A stretch of 64,000 nt of DNA from CAYLUN01 sp964386865 (GCA_964386865.1 CAYLUN010000022.1:1-64000); one strand, 5' to 3'. Positions 40,888 through 51,200 are shown, counted from the stretch's first letter. A program made the numbers and translations. Notes: a model not told the origin generated them from the sequence alone.

Positions 40888-42834
40888 ATGCAGCTTTCGC
40901 TGTCTCGCGTAGGGGTGCTCAGTGTCTCGCTGGCGTTGCTGGCGACCGCTGCGACCGCGCAGGAGAACGCGGTCCGCAATCCGGGGTTTGAGGAGGCTGA
41001 CGCGGCCGGCGCGACGGTTGGCTGGTCGGAGCGCAAGCCGGTTTACCGGTTCGAGGCCGGAGCTGGCCGGGACGGGTCGCGTGGGCTCGCGTTCGAGAAC
41101 GCCGACCCGACGTTCTACTCGTTTCCGAGCCAGAAGCTGGACCTGCGGCCGGGGTGCTGTTACGCCTTTGAGGTGTGGGTCCGCACGGAAAGCCTGACGG
41201 GCGACGAGTCGGGCGCGACGATCTGCCTGGAGTGGTCCGGCCCGGCCGGCAAGTGGCTGGGCGGCGCGTATGCGGAAGGCGTGCGCGGCACGAGCGACGG
41301 CTGGAAGTTGGTGCGCGGCTTCACCGAGGCGCTCCCGACTAACGCCGCGCGCGTGACGGTCGCGCCCTACGTGCGGCGCGGCATGACCGGCAAGGCGTGG
41401 TTCGACGACCTGCGGGTGTCGCGCCACTACCCGCCGCTGGTGACCACCGTGAGCGCGTCGTGCTACCGGCATACGGCGGCGGGCGGCCCTGTGACCTTCT
41501 CGGCGGGCCTCACGCTGCAAGAGGCCGGCGTCAAGCCGGATGAGATCACGTGCGCCTTTACCGTGAAAAGCGCGGACGGTGCGGTCGTGCGCTCGGCCCA
41601 GCCGGACGCGCTGACTGCGGGTCGCGCCACGCTGACGCTGGACGCCTCCGCGCTGACGGTCGGCGACTATACGGTCGCCTTCGCGCTGTCCACGCGGGAC
41701 GGCGCGTCGAAGGGGGCGGCCGAGACGCGGTTCAGCCGCGTGGCGGCGCTGCCTGCGCGGCGCGCGTACATCGACGACCACCGCCGCCTCATCGTGGACG
41801 GCCAGCCATTCTTCCCGCTGGGCATGTACTGGGGCGGCGTCAAGGAGCCCGAGCTGGAGACGTATGCGAAAGGCCCGTTTAACTGCCTCATGCCCTACGG
41901 CAGCCCGAACCTGCAGCAGATGGACGCCTGCCACGCGCGGGGACTGAAGGTGATCTACTCGATCAAGGATTTCTATTCCGGCACGCGGTGGGCGCCAGCC
42001 GGCATGAAGAGCGAGGCGGACGAGACCGCCGAGATCCAGAAGCGTGTGGCGCTTTACCGCGGCCATCCGGCGCTGCTCGCCTGGTACATCAACGACGAGC
42101 TGCCGGTGTCGATGGTCGACCGCCTGGCTGCGCGGCAGCGGCTGATGGAAGAGCTTGACCCTGACCATCCGACGTGGGTGGTGCTCTACCAGTACAGCCA
42201 GGTGCGGGCGTACCTCGCGACCTTCGACGTGATCGGCACGGATCCGTATCCGATTCCCGGTAAACCCGCAGGCACGGCGCTGGAGTGGACGCGCGTGACG
42301 CGCGACCAGTGCTACGGCGCGCGGGCGGTTTGGCAAGTGCCGCAGGTGTTCGACTGGGGCGCCTACAAGAAGGGCGAGGAGCGCGAGAAGACGCGCGCGC
42401 CGACACTGGCGGAGATGCGTGCGATGGCCTGGCAATGTGTTGCGGCGGGCGCGAACGGACTGGTCTTCTACTCGTTCTTCGATCTGTTCAAAATGAATGA
42501 TCGCGACCCGTTCGAGAAGCGCTGGGCCGACGTCTGCGCGATGGCGGAGGAGGTCAAACGCTACAGTCCGGTTCTGCTCTCGGCGGAGCCCGCGCCGTCG
42601 GTGACGTGCGGGGGTTCGCCCTCGGTCGAAACGCGCGCCTGGCGCGTGGGCGACAGCGTCTATGTGCTGGCGGTGAACGGCGCGTCTGAGGCTGCGACGG
42701 TGACGGTGACGGTGGGCGAAGGGTTCGGCTCGCTGAAGGCCGAGTTCGGCAGCCCGCCCGATCGCGGCGGTGGCTCGACGCTGGTCTACCGTTTTGCGCC
42801 GCTGGAGCCGGTGCTGGTGCGGCTGGGGAGGTGA
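40888..42834 (+). CDS. Secreted glycoside-hydrolase-like protein with N-terminal carbohydrate-binding domain
   Basis: 648 residues with a signal peptide (1-25) and GGGGGG just ahead of the ATG. Residues about 26-190 form a beta-sandwich of carbohydrate-binding type (NPGFEEADAAGATVGWS, AYEVWVRTE-like). From about 290 a TIM barrel starts with DDHRRLIVDGQPFFPLGMYWGG, as in GH2/GH5/GH42-like enzymes, then WYINDELP with a candidate acid/base Glu404 and DVIGTDPYPI. The nucleophile is not evident: the equivalent strand reads VFYSFFDLF. A beta-glycosidase role is likely but the family is unclear. The next gene starts three bases after the stop. Confidence 0.7.
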   Translation: MQLSLSRVGVLSVSLALLATAATAQENAVRNPGFEEADAAGATVGWSERKPVYRFEAGAGRDGSRGLAFENADPTFYSFPSQKLDLRPGCCYAFEVWVRTESLTGDESGATICLEWSGPAGKWLGGAYAEGVRGTSDGWKLVRGFTEALPTNAARVTVAPYVRRGMTGKAWFDDLRVSRHYPPLVTTVSASCYRHTAAGGPVTFSAGLTLQEAGVKPDEITCAFTVKSADGAVVRSAQPDALTAGRATLTLDASALTVGDYTVAFALSTRDGASKGAAETRFSRVAALPARRAYIDDHRRLIVDGQPFFPLGMYWGGVKEPELETYAKGPFNCLMPYGSPNLQQMDACHARGLKVIYSIKDFYSGTRWAPAGMKSEADETAEIQKRVALYRGHPALLAWYINDELPVSMVDRLAARQRLMEELDPDHPTWVVLYQYSQVRAYLATFDVIGTDPYPIPGKPAGTALEWTRVTRDQCYGARAVWQVPQVFDWGAYKKGEEREKTRAPTLAEMRAMAWQCVAAGANGLVFYSFFDLFKMNDRDPFEKRWADVCAMAEEVKRYSPVLLSAEPAPSVTCGGSPSVETRAWRVGDSVYVLAVNGASEAATVTVTVGEGFGSLKAEFGSPPDRGGGSTLVYRFAPLEPVLVRLGR

Positions 42835-42837
42835 GGC

Positions 42838-44013
42838 GTGAAGGGGATGCTGGCGTTTTCGAGCCGGAAAAGGATGCCCGCTGATGTGGAGGCTGGCCTG
42901 TTCGGCCTCCTGCTGTGCGCGCTCGCGCTCGCAGGTTCCGCGCGAGCGCAGGAGATCGTGAAGGCGGATTCGCTCGTAGGCAAGAGCGTGGTCGTCAAGA
43001 ACATGTACCGCAGCGCAGGCGGCGTGACGATCACCAAGCTGCAGTCTGACAAGGAGGTCGAGGCCGCGCGTGAGGCCCTGCAGGCCGCGCTGAAAAAGTA
43101 TCCGGCGTCGTTCATCGAGCGCGTGCTCGACACCGTGTATGTCGGCTCGGAGCTGAAGTGGACGTCGAATAGGAGCCGGAGCGTGGAGGGCTGGATGGGG
43201 CTTTACCGCTACCAGGACCGGACGATCTACATGAAGTTCGACGGCAACGCCGCGGTCTTCGAGAGCGTGTTCCATCACGAATTGGCGCACGGCATCCACT
43301 TCGGCTTCTACGGGAAGTTCAGCGAGGCCGCTTGGCTGGCTGCGAATCCCCCGGGGTTCCAGTATACGGGCGTGCCCGACCCGGGGGCGCCATCGCCGGA
43401 GGTTTTCCAGCTGGGCTTCGTGAGGCCCTATGCGATGCACAGCCTGCCGGAGGACGTGGCGTGCTTGGCCGAGTGCCTGATCGGCGACACCCAGAGTTTC
43501 TCGCGGGGCGTGGGCCGGTACGACCGCATCACCCGCAAGGCGCGGGTGCTGATCAGCCTGTATCAGGCGGTCGACCCGGTGATGACCGTCGCCTACTTCA
43601 AGCTGCAGCAGGCTGAGGCGGAGCGTGCGGCCGAGGCCGAGTCCTTGGCCGGTGAACGCGGGCGGCCGCTGCTCGTTTCCGCAGCGGCTGAGCGGGGCGC
43701 GTTCGTGGGCAGCTTCAAGGAGGGTGACCGCGTAACGCTCTTCTACCGGGACGGCAGCAGGCCGCGCAGCAAGTCGAACCTGACCTTCGAGTCGGAGAGC
43801 CCGTCGAACATCACGCTCTGCCGGCGGCGCAAGGCGCGGACTGAGCCGGAGCTGACGGTTCTGGCGAAAGTGCCCAGGCTGACGCGCGACGGCTCGTTCT
43901 CGCACACGTTCAACGAAGACTGCGCGGCGGTGCTGAAGATGGACGGCGCGGGCGCGGGCGGCGAAGAGCGCGTGCGCTTCGAGTTTCAGGTCGACCGCAG
44001 CGGGCGGCCGTGA
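42838..44013 (+). CDS. Putative exported zinc metallopeptidase (gluzincin)
   Basis: 391 residues from a GTG with GGGGAGG upstream, three bases after the glycosidase-like gene. A hydrophobic leader spans about 18-37. The zinc motif HELAH (147-151) sits in VFHHELAHGIHF, and the third ligand is probably Glu205 in LPEDVACLAE, as in small gluzincin families. After about residue 240 the chain is charged and repetitive in character. Substrate unknown; coupling to the glycosidase suggests joint export and perhaps processing. The convergent neighbour is DUF2851. Confidence 0.75.
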   Translation: MKGMLAFSSRKRMPADVEAGLFGLLLCALALAGSARAQEIVKADSLVGKSVVVKNMYRSAGGVTITKLQSDKEVEAAREALQAALKKYPASFIERVLDTVYVGSELKWTSNRSRSVEGWMGLYRYQDRTIYMKFDGNAAVFESVFHHELAHGIHFGFYGKFSEAAWLAANPPGFQYTGVPDPGAPSPEVFQLGFVRPYAMHSLPEDVACLAECLIGDTQSFSRGVGRYDRITRKARVLISLYQAVDPVMTVAYFKLQQAEAERAAEAESLAGERGRPLLVSAAAERGAFVGSFKEGDRVTLFYRDGSRPRSKSNLTFESESPSNITLCRRRKARTEPELTVLAKVPRLTRDGSFSHTFNEDCAAVLKMDGAGAGGEERVRFEFQVDRSGRP

Positions 44014-44040
44014 GGACTCGGGCCGCTCGGCGTCGGGCGC

Positions 44041-45483
44041 CTATTGCGCGGCGCTTTGGGAGAGGACGGCGCAGAGGGTGCAGGCGTCGCAGCCGGGCTT
44101 GGCGTTGAGGCAGAAGTCGAGGTGGATCTGGAGCAGGCCCTGCTGGAGCAGGCCGCTGTCCGCGTAGAGCGCGGGGTTGTGGTCGCGTCCGAAGAGGTGA
44201 AGGGCCGTCAGGCGCATGGGGGCGGAGAGGTCTTCGGGCGGCAGGCTGGCGAGCGCGCCGGCGGGCAGGGCGCCCTCGGCGGCGGCGAAGGGCAGCGCGA
44301 CGTTGGCAAGGATCGCCGCAGCGCGCGACTCGCCGAGCAGGGCGATGTCCTGCTCCGTGTCGGGCGCGGATGTGAAGGCGAGGCGCCTGTTCCAGAAGGG
44401 CCAGCGGCAGCGCGCCTCGAAGCAGTCCAGCGCCATCGAGTGCCAGCGCGGTCCGGCCTGCCCCGCGAGGCGGTCTAGGTCGTGGAGGACGTTGGAGAGG
44501 CCGCAGAACAGGCAAGCCGCCGCGGCGAGGCGGCGGGCGGGGGCGTTTTGCGGCCGGAGGTTGTGAAGGCGCCAGGCGAATTCCTCGGGCAGGGCCTCGC
44601 CGGAGTCGCGCCACCACAGATCCCAGAGCGAGCGGATGAAGCGCCGGCCCTCGTCGTCTGGCGCCGCCTCGGGCTGGGGCAGCAGGCGTGCGGCGCCGAG
44701 CAGCCGCGCGCAGGCGGTTTCCCGCGTGAGGCCGGCCAGCCGTGAGGCAGGCAGCAGGCGGGCCAGCGCGCGGAAAGGCGCCTGGTTGTGCTTGTAGCCG
44801 AGGGCGGCCATGACTTCTTCGTAGAAGACCTGGTGGCGGTCGCCGACCTGTCCGAGGCGCGCGAGGAGCCGGACGGCTTTGGCCTGCAGGCGGTAGTGGC
44901 CGGCGGCGGCGAGCAGCTCGCGTGCGCGGCCGGGGCTGTTCTTCAGGTGCGCTTCACAGGGCCGCGGCGTGGCTGGGAGGACGGCATGGGGATAGGCCTT
45001 GAGGTCGATATCATCGAGGGAGAGGCTCGGCCGCGCAAGGATCGGCTCCGCGAGCGAGAGGGGTAGAGCGCCGGGCGGGAGGTCGCGCGGAGCCGGCCCA
45101 GAGAACCAGGTGACGTGCGCGACGACGCGCGCGTAGGCCGGGTCGGCGCCGTGGCCGTGCGCGTCCCAGTCGGCGGGGTGGACGTGGAGCTCGACGTCGC
45201 CGCGGAGCTGACGCGCGCCCGGCTGGACGAGCAGGGTGGCGTTGAGGAAGTCAGGGCCGGCCTCGAGGTTCCACTCGCCGGGGTCGAGCACGGTGAGGGT
45301 CTCGCCGCCTGCGAGCGGGAAGGTCGTGGGGCGGTAGCGCGGGTCGAACCAGAGGCACTGCAGGTGACGCTCGCTCCAGTGAAAGCAGGGTCGGTAGGGC
45401 GCGCGCGGCTCGCAGACGGCAGGGGGTGCCGCCGCCAGCAGGCGGGCATAGGTTTCGGCGAGAGGGAAGGGAGCGGCTTTCAT
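44041..45483 (-). CDS. DUF2851 family protein
   Basis: 480 residues. The DUF2851 signature is present: LQCLWFDPRYRPTTF, VLDPGEWNLEAGPDFLNA, RGDVELHVHPADWDAHGHGADPAYARVVAHV, with the metal-like GDVELHVH histidines. Two CxxC-type pairs end the protein (GCDACTLC). The family occurs in Bacteroidota and PVC bacteria and its function is unknown; conserved Asp, Glu and His suggest a nuclease-like or metal site. It is transcribed away from the micro-repeat island. Confidence 0.88.
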   Translation of the reverse strand: MKAAPFPLAETYARLLAAAPPAVCEPRAPYRPCFHWSERHLQCLWFDPRYRPTTFPLAGGETLTVLDPGEWNLEAGPDFLNATLLVQPGARQLRGDVELHVHPADWDAHGHGADPAYARVVAHVTWFSGPAPRDLPPGALPLSLAEPILARPSLSLDDIDLKAYPHAVLPATPRPCEAHLKNSPGRARELLAAAGHYRLQAKAVRLLARLGQVGDRHQVFYEEVMAALGYKHNQAPFRALARLLPASRLAGLTRETACARLLGAARLLPQPEAAPDDEGRRFIRSLWDLWWRDSGEALPEEFAWRLHNLRPQNAPARRLAAAACLFCGLSNVLHDLDRLAGQAGPRWHSMALDCFEARCRWPFWNRRLAFTSAPDTEQDIALLGESRAAAILANVALPFAAAEGALPAGALASLPPEDLSAPMRLTALHLFGRDHNPALYADSGLLQQGLLQIHLDFCLNAKPGCDACTLCAVLSQSAAQ

Positions 45484-45804
45484 TTGAGCTTTTCTTAAAC
45501 TATCAACGCTCAGCGCTCAACGTTCAACTTTCAGCTCTGAAGTGGAATACGGAACAGTGTCCTCTCGACAGGCGTTCGTGCTAGCGGTGCGGATGCTGGC
45601 GACGAAGATATGGACAGAGTCGTTTCTGGACTCCGCGCCCTCGGTCTCTCCGTGGTTGTGGAGCGGAGCGGGTCGGAGCGGAGCAGTTGGCCGGCGATGT
45701 GGTTGCCCGCCCGTGTGTCCGGCTGTTCTTCGACCGTCTGGGTGATCGGAGACGTTTCAACTTGAACGTTGAGCGCTGAACGTTTGTGTTTAGATTGTGC
45801 GCCG
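45484..45804. other. 321-bp intergenic island of short repeats
   Basis: The gap between DUF2851 and the isomerase holds no convincing gene. It contains a 17-bp inverted repeat at its edges (listed separately), degenerate decamers of the CAACGCTCAG type beside it, and at about 45630-45658 a tandem of near-copies of a nonamer reading CACGGAGAG on the minus strand. The centre has open frames on both strands with no recognisable product. It resembles an intergenic mobile or amplified unit. Confidence 0.55.
45511..45778. repeat. 17-bp perfect inverted repeat bounding a 234-bp segment
   Basis: CAGCGCTCAACGTTCAA at 45511-45527 is the exact reverse complement of the 17-mer at 45762-45778. Arms of this length with 234 bp between them are unlikely by chance and could be ends of a small non-autonomous element. 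Confidence 0.6.
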
Positions 45805-46686
45805 TCAGGCTTGGGCCTGGGAGCGCATGGTAGCGAGCGCCTTTTTCCAGGCCTCCTCGACGTTCTCCTTGGGCCAGCTGCATTCGCAGGAGACGCCGCC
45901 GACGTAACCGATGTCCTTAAGCGCCTTGAAGTAGCCGCTCAGGTCTTCGCCCTTGGTGCCGGGGGCCTTGCGGCCCTCGAGTTCGGCGATGTGGCAGTGG
46001 CGTATGCGGGCGCCGGCTTTGCGGATCGCGTCTGGCCCTTCGCCCTCCTTCAGCATGTGGTAGAAGTCCGCGAGCAGCTGGATGCGGGGGCGCTGAATGG
46101 CGTCCACATACTCGGCGCCCTCGGCGACGGAGTTGAGGAGGTTGGTCTCGCCTTTGTTGAGGGGCTCCAGCACGATGGTGACCTTGAGGTCTTTGATACG
46201 GTCGCCGAGCTTCTGGCAGAAGTCGATGAACTGGGCTTTGCCCTTGGCGGGGTCGAAGCCCTCGGGCACCTTGCGGGCGCCGCCGCTGCCGAGCACGATG
46301 AACGGCACGCCGAGCTCGTCCGCGCGCTGGCAGGCTTTGACTGCGTAGACGAGGGCCGCGTCGTGCGTGGTTTCTGGGCCGGTGAGGCGGTACTTGCCGG
46401 GAATAAAGCCGTTGCAGGAGCGGATGGGCAGGGCGCATGCCTTGAGCTTGGCCAGCTCCGGCGCGTACTCGGCGTCCGGCGTGTCCGGCTTGAAGGTGCC
46501 GCCGACGCCGCCCTCGATGAAGTGGTAGCCGAGGGCCTTCAGCTTTTCGGCCTTGTCGGTGCCCGTGCACAGGCCGAACAGGAGCTGTGCGGAGGCCTGC
46601 TGCGCATGGGTGCTGCGGCAGCCGACTGCGGCGACCGCGCCTGCGGCGGCGATCGTCCGGATGAACGTTCTTCTGTTGAGATGCAT
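45805..46686 (-). CDS. Tat-exported lipoprotein-type sugar isomerase/epimerase
   Basis: 293 residues from the ATG at 46686 (AGGAG upstream). Twin arginines in NRRTFIRT (Arg5-Arg6) and a lipobox AAVGC (Cys23) mark a Tat-exported lipoprotein. The xylose-isomerase-like TIM barrel carries YHFIEGG, LFGLCTGTD, TIVLEPLNKGETN (metal Glu), LADFYHM and RHCHIAELEGRKAPG (His, Glu). It follows the oxidoreductase gene after 11 bases and forms a pair like that at 21.5-23.8 kb, in which the lipobox is on the oxidoreductase instead. Confidence 0.9.
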   Translation of the reverse strand: MHLNRRTFIRTIAAAGAVAAVGCRSTHAQQASAQLLFGLCTGTDKAEKLKALGYHFIEGGVGGTFKPDTPDAEYAPELAKLKACALPIRSCNGFIPGKYRLTGPETTHDAALVYAVKACQRADELGVPFIVLGSGGARKVPEGFDPAKGKAQFIDFCQKLGDRIKDLKVTIVLEPLNKGETNLLNSVAEGAEYVDAIQRPRIQLLADFYHMLKEGEGPDAIRKAGARIRHCHIAELEGRKAPGTKGEDLSGYFKALKDIGYVGGVSCECSWPKENVEEAWKKALATMRSQAQA

Positions 46687-46697
46687 GGAGGCTCCTC

Positions 46698-48065
46698 TCA
46701 GTATCCCTTGAACACCTTGCCGCCGGCCATGACTTGGCGCGCCGCCCGGTCGAACGTGGCCTTCATGCCGGTGCGCAGCGAGGCGTTGGACATGATGAGC
46801 GCCACGGCGTGGCTGTAGCCGGCCTCGACGGGGGCGTTCGGCTGCTTGCGCGAGCGGACGCACTCCATCCAGTTGCGCATGTGGGCGACTTCCATACCGC
46901 CCGCGCCGGTGTTGGCGGCGGTTGCGGCGACCTCGGTTTCGGCGAGCTTCTTGGTCTCCTCCTTGGCCTTCTCGACGCCTTCGTTGGAAACCGTCCCCTT
47001 GATCAGGTCGATCGTGCCGATGGCGGAGTGGTACTTCTCGACGTTGCCGCGCGCGGCGTTGGTCTGGCGCGAGCTGAAGACCGCTTGGAAGCCCTTAGCA
47101 GGGTCGCTCTCCGGGCCGTATTCGAGGATGGTGGTGAAGGTGTCGCAGCTCTGGCGCCCGTCGTTCCACGCATAGATGCCGCCGCCGGCCATGGCGGAGC
47201 GCGGGAAGTCAAAACCGGTGAACCAGGAGACGGTGTCGATCTGGTGGCACATCCACTGGCCGGGGATGCCGGAGGAGTAGGGCCAGAAGAGGCGGAACTC
47301 GAGGTATTTGCGCGGGTCGAAAGCCACTTTGGGCCGGTCGAGCAGCCACTTGTTCCAGTCGGTGTCGGTTTCTTTCAGGCTGGCGACGAGCTTTTCGTCG
47401 CGGCGCCAACGGCGGGGCTGGTTGACGTTCCAGCAGAGGTCCACGTAGGTGATGTCGCCGAATTTGCCGGAGCGGATGTAGTCGTTGGCGATGTGGTAGG
47501 CGCTGCCGCTGCGGCGCTGCGAGCCGATCTGGATGACGGCGCCGCCGCGGTTGTTGGCCTTGCGCGCCTCGTTCACCGCGTCGAGCACGGCGTTGGCGGC
47601 GTCCATGTCCTCGGCGCAGGGCTTCTCCGAGTAGGAGTCCTTGCCGGCCTTGACGGCGTGAACGGTGTGCAGGGCGTGCTGGAAGTCGGCGGTGGAGATG
47701 ATCACGGCGTCGACGTTCTTGGCCTTCTCGTAGAGCTCGTCGTCGCTGCGGTAGAGGTCGATGCCGTGGCCGAGCTTCTCCTCGAGCTTGGCTTTGCCCT
47801 CCTCGCGGCGGACGCTCCAGAGGTCGGCGAGGGCGACCAGGTCGAAATTCAGCTCGTCCTTGGATTTCAGGAACGAGGGGAGCAGCGCGTCCTTGAAGCG
47901 GTCGGAAAAGCCGACGCAGGCCACGTTGATGCGGCTGTTCGCGCCGGTGACGTTCTGGGAAGGCGCCTGCTGGGCTTTGAGGATGCCGGGCAGGGCGGAG
48001 AGTGTGGCGCCCGCGGCGGCGGACTGGACAAACGTGCGGCGGGTGAGAGGTGTCGAGCTGCTCAT
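46698..48065 (-). CDS. Tat-exported Gfo/Idh/MocA family oxidoreductase
   Basis: 455 residues from the ATG at 48065 (AGGGAG upstream). The leader is LTRRTFVQSAA (Arg9-Arg10). The Rossmann loop is degenerate, VACVGFSDRF instead of GxGxxG, while YSEKPCAED keeps the EKP motif. ISTADFQHALH replaces the common TPDHxH. It lacks the FGTG signature seen in the other two, so it is a different subfamily. Partner of the isomerase downstream, sharing a promoter. Confidence 0.9.
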   Translation of the reverse strand: MSSSTPLTRRTFVQSAAAGATLSALPGILKAQQAPSQNVTGANSRINVACVGFSDRFKDALLPSFLKSKDELNFDLVALADLWSVRREEGKAKLEEKLGHGIDLYRSDDELYEKAKNVDAVIISTADFQHALHTVHAVKAGKDSYSEKPCAEDMDAANAVLDAVNEARKANNRGGAVIQIGSQRRSGSAYHIANDYIRSGKFGDITYVDLCWNVNQPRRWRRDEKLVASLKETDTDWNKWLLDRPKVAFDPRKYLEFRLFWPYSSGIPGQWMCHQIDTVSWFTGFDFPRSAMAGGGIYAWNDGRQSCDTFTTILEYGPESDPAKGFQAVFSSRQTNAARGNVEKYHSAIGTIDLIKGTVSNEGVEKAKEETKKLAETEVAATAANTGAGGMEVAHMRNWMECVRSRKQPNAPVEAGYSHAVALIMSNASLRTGMKATFDRAARQVMAGGKVFKGY

Positions 48066-48150
48066 GGTCGGTGATCTCCCTGATGTTGTCGTGACAGCAC
48101 CACGCGGGATGTCACACGCCGCGCGGCCGACTCGTTTAGAATTGGTTTTG

Positions 48151-48178
48151 AGTATAGCAGGTCATGGTTCTGGCACAA
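48151..48178 (-). promoter_or_regulatory. Extended -10 promoter of the oxidoreductase/isomerase pair
   Basis: On the minus strand TTGTGC (48178-48173) is 16 bases from TATACT (48156-48151), which is preceded by TGC. The start codon is about 85 bases downstream. Confidence 0.55.
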
Positions 48179-48194
48179 GCGCGAATTCGGCGGG

Positions 48195-48234
48195 ACATAA
48201 GAAGAGGCGCGCGGGCCGTGAGACCCGCGCGCCT
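48195..48234 (-). terminator. Terminator of the first giant PATR gene
   Basis: An 11-bp perfect stem (48205-48215 with 48224-48234) lies about 29 bases after the stop of the giant gene. Read on the minus strand it is followed by TCTTCTTATG, moderately T-rich. Its base AGGCGC resembles the hairpin after the second giant gene. Confidence 0.65.
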
Positions 48235-48262
48235 ACAGCACGCGCTCCGCTGCCTCGCGCGC

Positions 48263-51200
48263 TTAGCGGACTTTGATCAGCGTCCCGTCGACGAAGATCA
48301 GCTTAACCGTTCCGTCGGACAGGTAGATGAGCTTCCAGCGGGCGTCCGCGACATTCTCGGAGCTGAACGTGCCGGTGCGCGTGCCGGTACAGGTCAGCAG
48401 CGTATACTGCTGGTGCCGGTCCAGCGCGTCGGTGTCCACGATCTGCAGGGCGATGCCGGACAGGTTGATGTTGCCCTGCACGGCCACCACGTCGCTCGCG
48501 CCCAAGGCCGTGACGTCGGCGAGGTAGGTGCCGGTGACGGTGACGGATTTGAGCGTGAGCGTCTGGGCGCCAACAACACCCTCGCCGGCCGGCGAGAGGA
48601 CGGTGAAGACGGTGCCGTTGGAGACTGTGCCGCTGCCGCTGAAGGTGTTGGTTGCGGTGAGCCCGTTCAGATCCAGTGTCGCGCCGGCGGACACGTCGAC
48701 CGCGGTGCCGGTGGGGAGCGCGAACGCGTGGGCGAGCTTGAGTGTGCCGGCGCTGATCGTCGTCGTGCCGCCATAGGTGTTGGTGCCGCCGAGCGTCAGG
48801 ACGCCTGTGCCCAACTTGGTGAGTCCGCCCGCCGCGCTATTCGGGCTCAGGGAGAGGCTGGCCGTGGCCATCAGGTTGTTGGTGAACCCGCCGCCCAGCA
48901 ACCGCACCGTGAGGATGTCAGACGCGCCGTAGCCGAAACCGGGGCTGGTGACCGTGAGGCCGGTGACCTTGCCCCGCGTCGGACTGCCTTCGGCCAGGTC
49001 GACCGTCGCGATCGCGGTCGCGCCGGTGCCGCTGCCGCCGGTGATCTGAACCACGGGCGCGCCGCAGTAGCCCTGCCCGCCGGAAAGGATCGTGGCGCCC
49101 GTCACGCCGTGACCGGTGGGTGCCTGCAGCGTCTGGTTGACCGTCACCGCGACATTTGTGGCGTCGATCACCGCGCCGCCGGGATAGACTGTGGCGTAGC
49201 TCATGCCCTGCAGGAACTGGGCCTGCGCGGTGTTCGCACGCAGCGTGCCGCCGCCGAAGTTGAGGAAGGTCGGCGTTGCGGCGGAGTTTGCGATGACCCG
49301 GTTAGCGAGCAGCGAGCCGCCATTTAAGTTGACGACCGAGCCCATGTTTCCGGGCTGCGCGGCGAGCTGAAGGTTGTGCGCGCTTACGGTGGAGTTAAAC
49401 TGCGCCGAGGGGCCGAGCAGGTTCAGCATGCCGAAGCAGTTGCGGTTGGCGACAAACGCCATGGTGGGGGGATTACTGGCGCTGGGCGGGTTGGCGACGG
49501 TGCCGCCAAACAGGTTGTAGACGCCGTAGCCAGTCTGCCAACCCCAGATCAGCCAGCCGCTGGTGCTGGTCACCCGCACGTCGCCGCCAAACTGGTCAAA
49601 CACGGCGGTGTTCTGCCCGGCGCCGTTGCCGGTGAGGGCGAACTGGCCGACGGTCAGGGTGCCGCCGTTCATACGGTAGTAACCGTAGCCGCCGCTCAAG
49701 CCGAGCGAGAGGACGTCCTGGCCGCCCTGCGCGGGGTTGACGGTCACCGCGCCGCCGTTCTGGATGACCGCGCCGGCCGAGGACAGTCCGTTGCCGAGGT
49801 ACAGCTTGTTCAGGTAGGCGTTGTCGTTGAAGGTTACGGTCGGGCGGTCGCCGACGGCGTTGCCGACCGTCATGTTGTAGTTCCGGAGCGAGAGCGCGCC
49901 GTTGACGCTCACCGTGCTCGAGCCCTTGGCCGTGACGCCCGCGACGGTGCTCGTGCTGCCGGCGGCGAAGTTCAGGACGCCGAAGGCGTTGACGGTGGCG
50001 CCGCCGACGTCATTGGTGGTGCCGCTGCCGTACGTCTGCACGCCAAAGTTGTTGATCGTGACCGTCCCGTTGGTGTTATAGGCGGGGCCGTTGAACGCCA
50101 GCACGGCCGCGTTGTTGACCGTGATGTTGCCCGTGAAGTTGGTGGTGTCGCTGGCGAAGCTCAGCGTGCCTGCGTTCACGGTGAGCGCGCCGCTAAACGT
50201 GTTCGTGCCGTTGAGCGTCAGCGTGTTGTTGCCGTTTTTCGTGAGCGCGAGCGTCTTCGTGAGGTTGGCGGTGTTGTCGATGCTGTTCTGGGTGGTGTCG
50301 ACCGCCAAGATGGCCGTGTTGTTGGCGAAGATGGAGGAGTCGTGCAGGGCCTGGAGCTGCACGGCGCTCCAGCCGGTGGTGCCGTCGCCCGCGATGAGGG
50401 AGAGCGTGGCGCCGCCAACCACGGTGACTTTGCCGGAGTCATACCCCGGCAGCGACCCCGCGTATTTAGCGACGAGTGCGCCGTTGCTGATGACCGTCGT
50501 GCCGTCGTAGGTGTTGTTGGGGCTGGTGAAGTAGGTGGTCACGCCCGCGCCGATCTTGATGACCGAGCCCGCGCCGGTGATGTCGCCCGCGAGGGTGTCG
50601 GTAGAGGCGTTCACGCCATCGAACACCGCGCGGCCGCTGATCGAGACCGGGCCGGCCCAGATGTTCTGGTTGGTCACGTTGCCGGAGCGGGAGTAGAACT
50701 TGGCGTTGTCCTCCATCAGCATGCTCCAGGAAATCGGGGTCACGAGGTTCCAGATGTCGTAGGTGGCGCCGCTGCGGACGGTCATCAGGTTGGCGGACGA
50801 GCCGTTCATCAGGGTCGACGCCTCGGTTGAGAAGATGCCCTCTTTCACGTCGATGTTGCCCGAACCGGGCATGACGCCGACGCTCACCAGGATCACATAG
50901 TTCGAGCCGACCTTGGTGATGTCGAAGTCGTTCATAATGAGCGTGGCAGGGTTGACGGTGTTTCGCATGTCCCAGCGCCCGTTGGTTTCTTCACCGCCGA
51001 ACGTCGTGTCGCCGGCCAAGGTCACGAAGCGCAGCGCGTTCTGCTGCGTGTTTTTGGACGAGTTGATGATCGCGCCGCGCCCGTTGACGCCCGCCCCGCT
51101 GACCGTGACCACCTCGGCGCCGAGGTTCAGCGCATTCGCACCCAGCGTGCCGCCCAGGTCGAGGGTGCCGCCGTCCTCGATGACCGTTCCGGCAAGCGCG

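Noticed and set aside
45542..45745. Small plus-strand open frame in the micro-repeat island
   Set aside because: Its centre is a translation of the nonamer array and it has no ribosome site or recognisable family.
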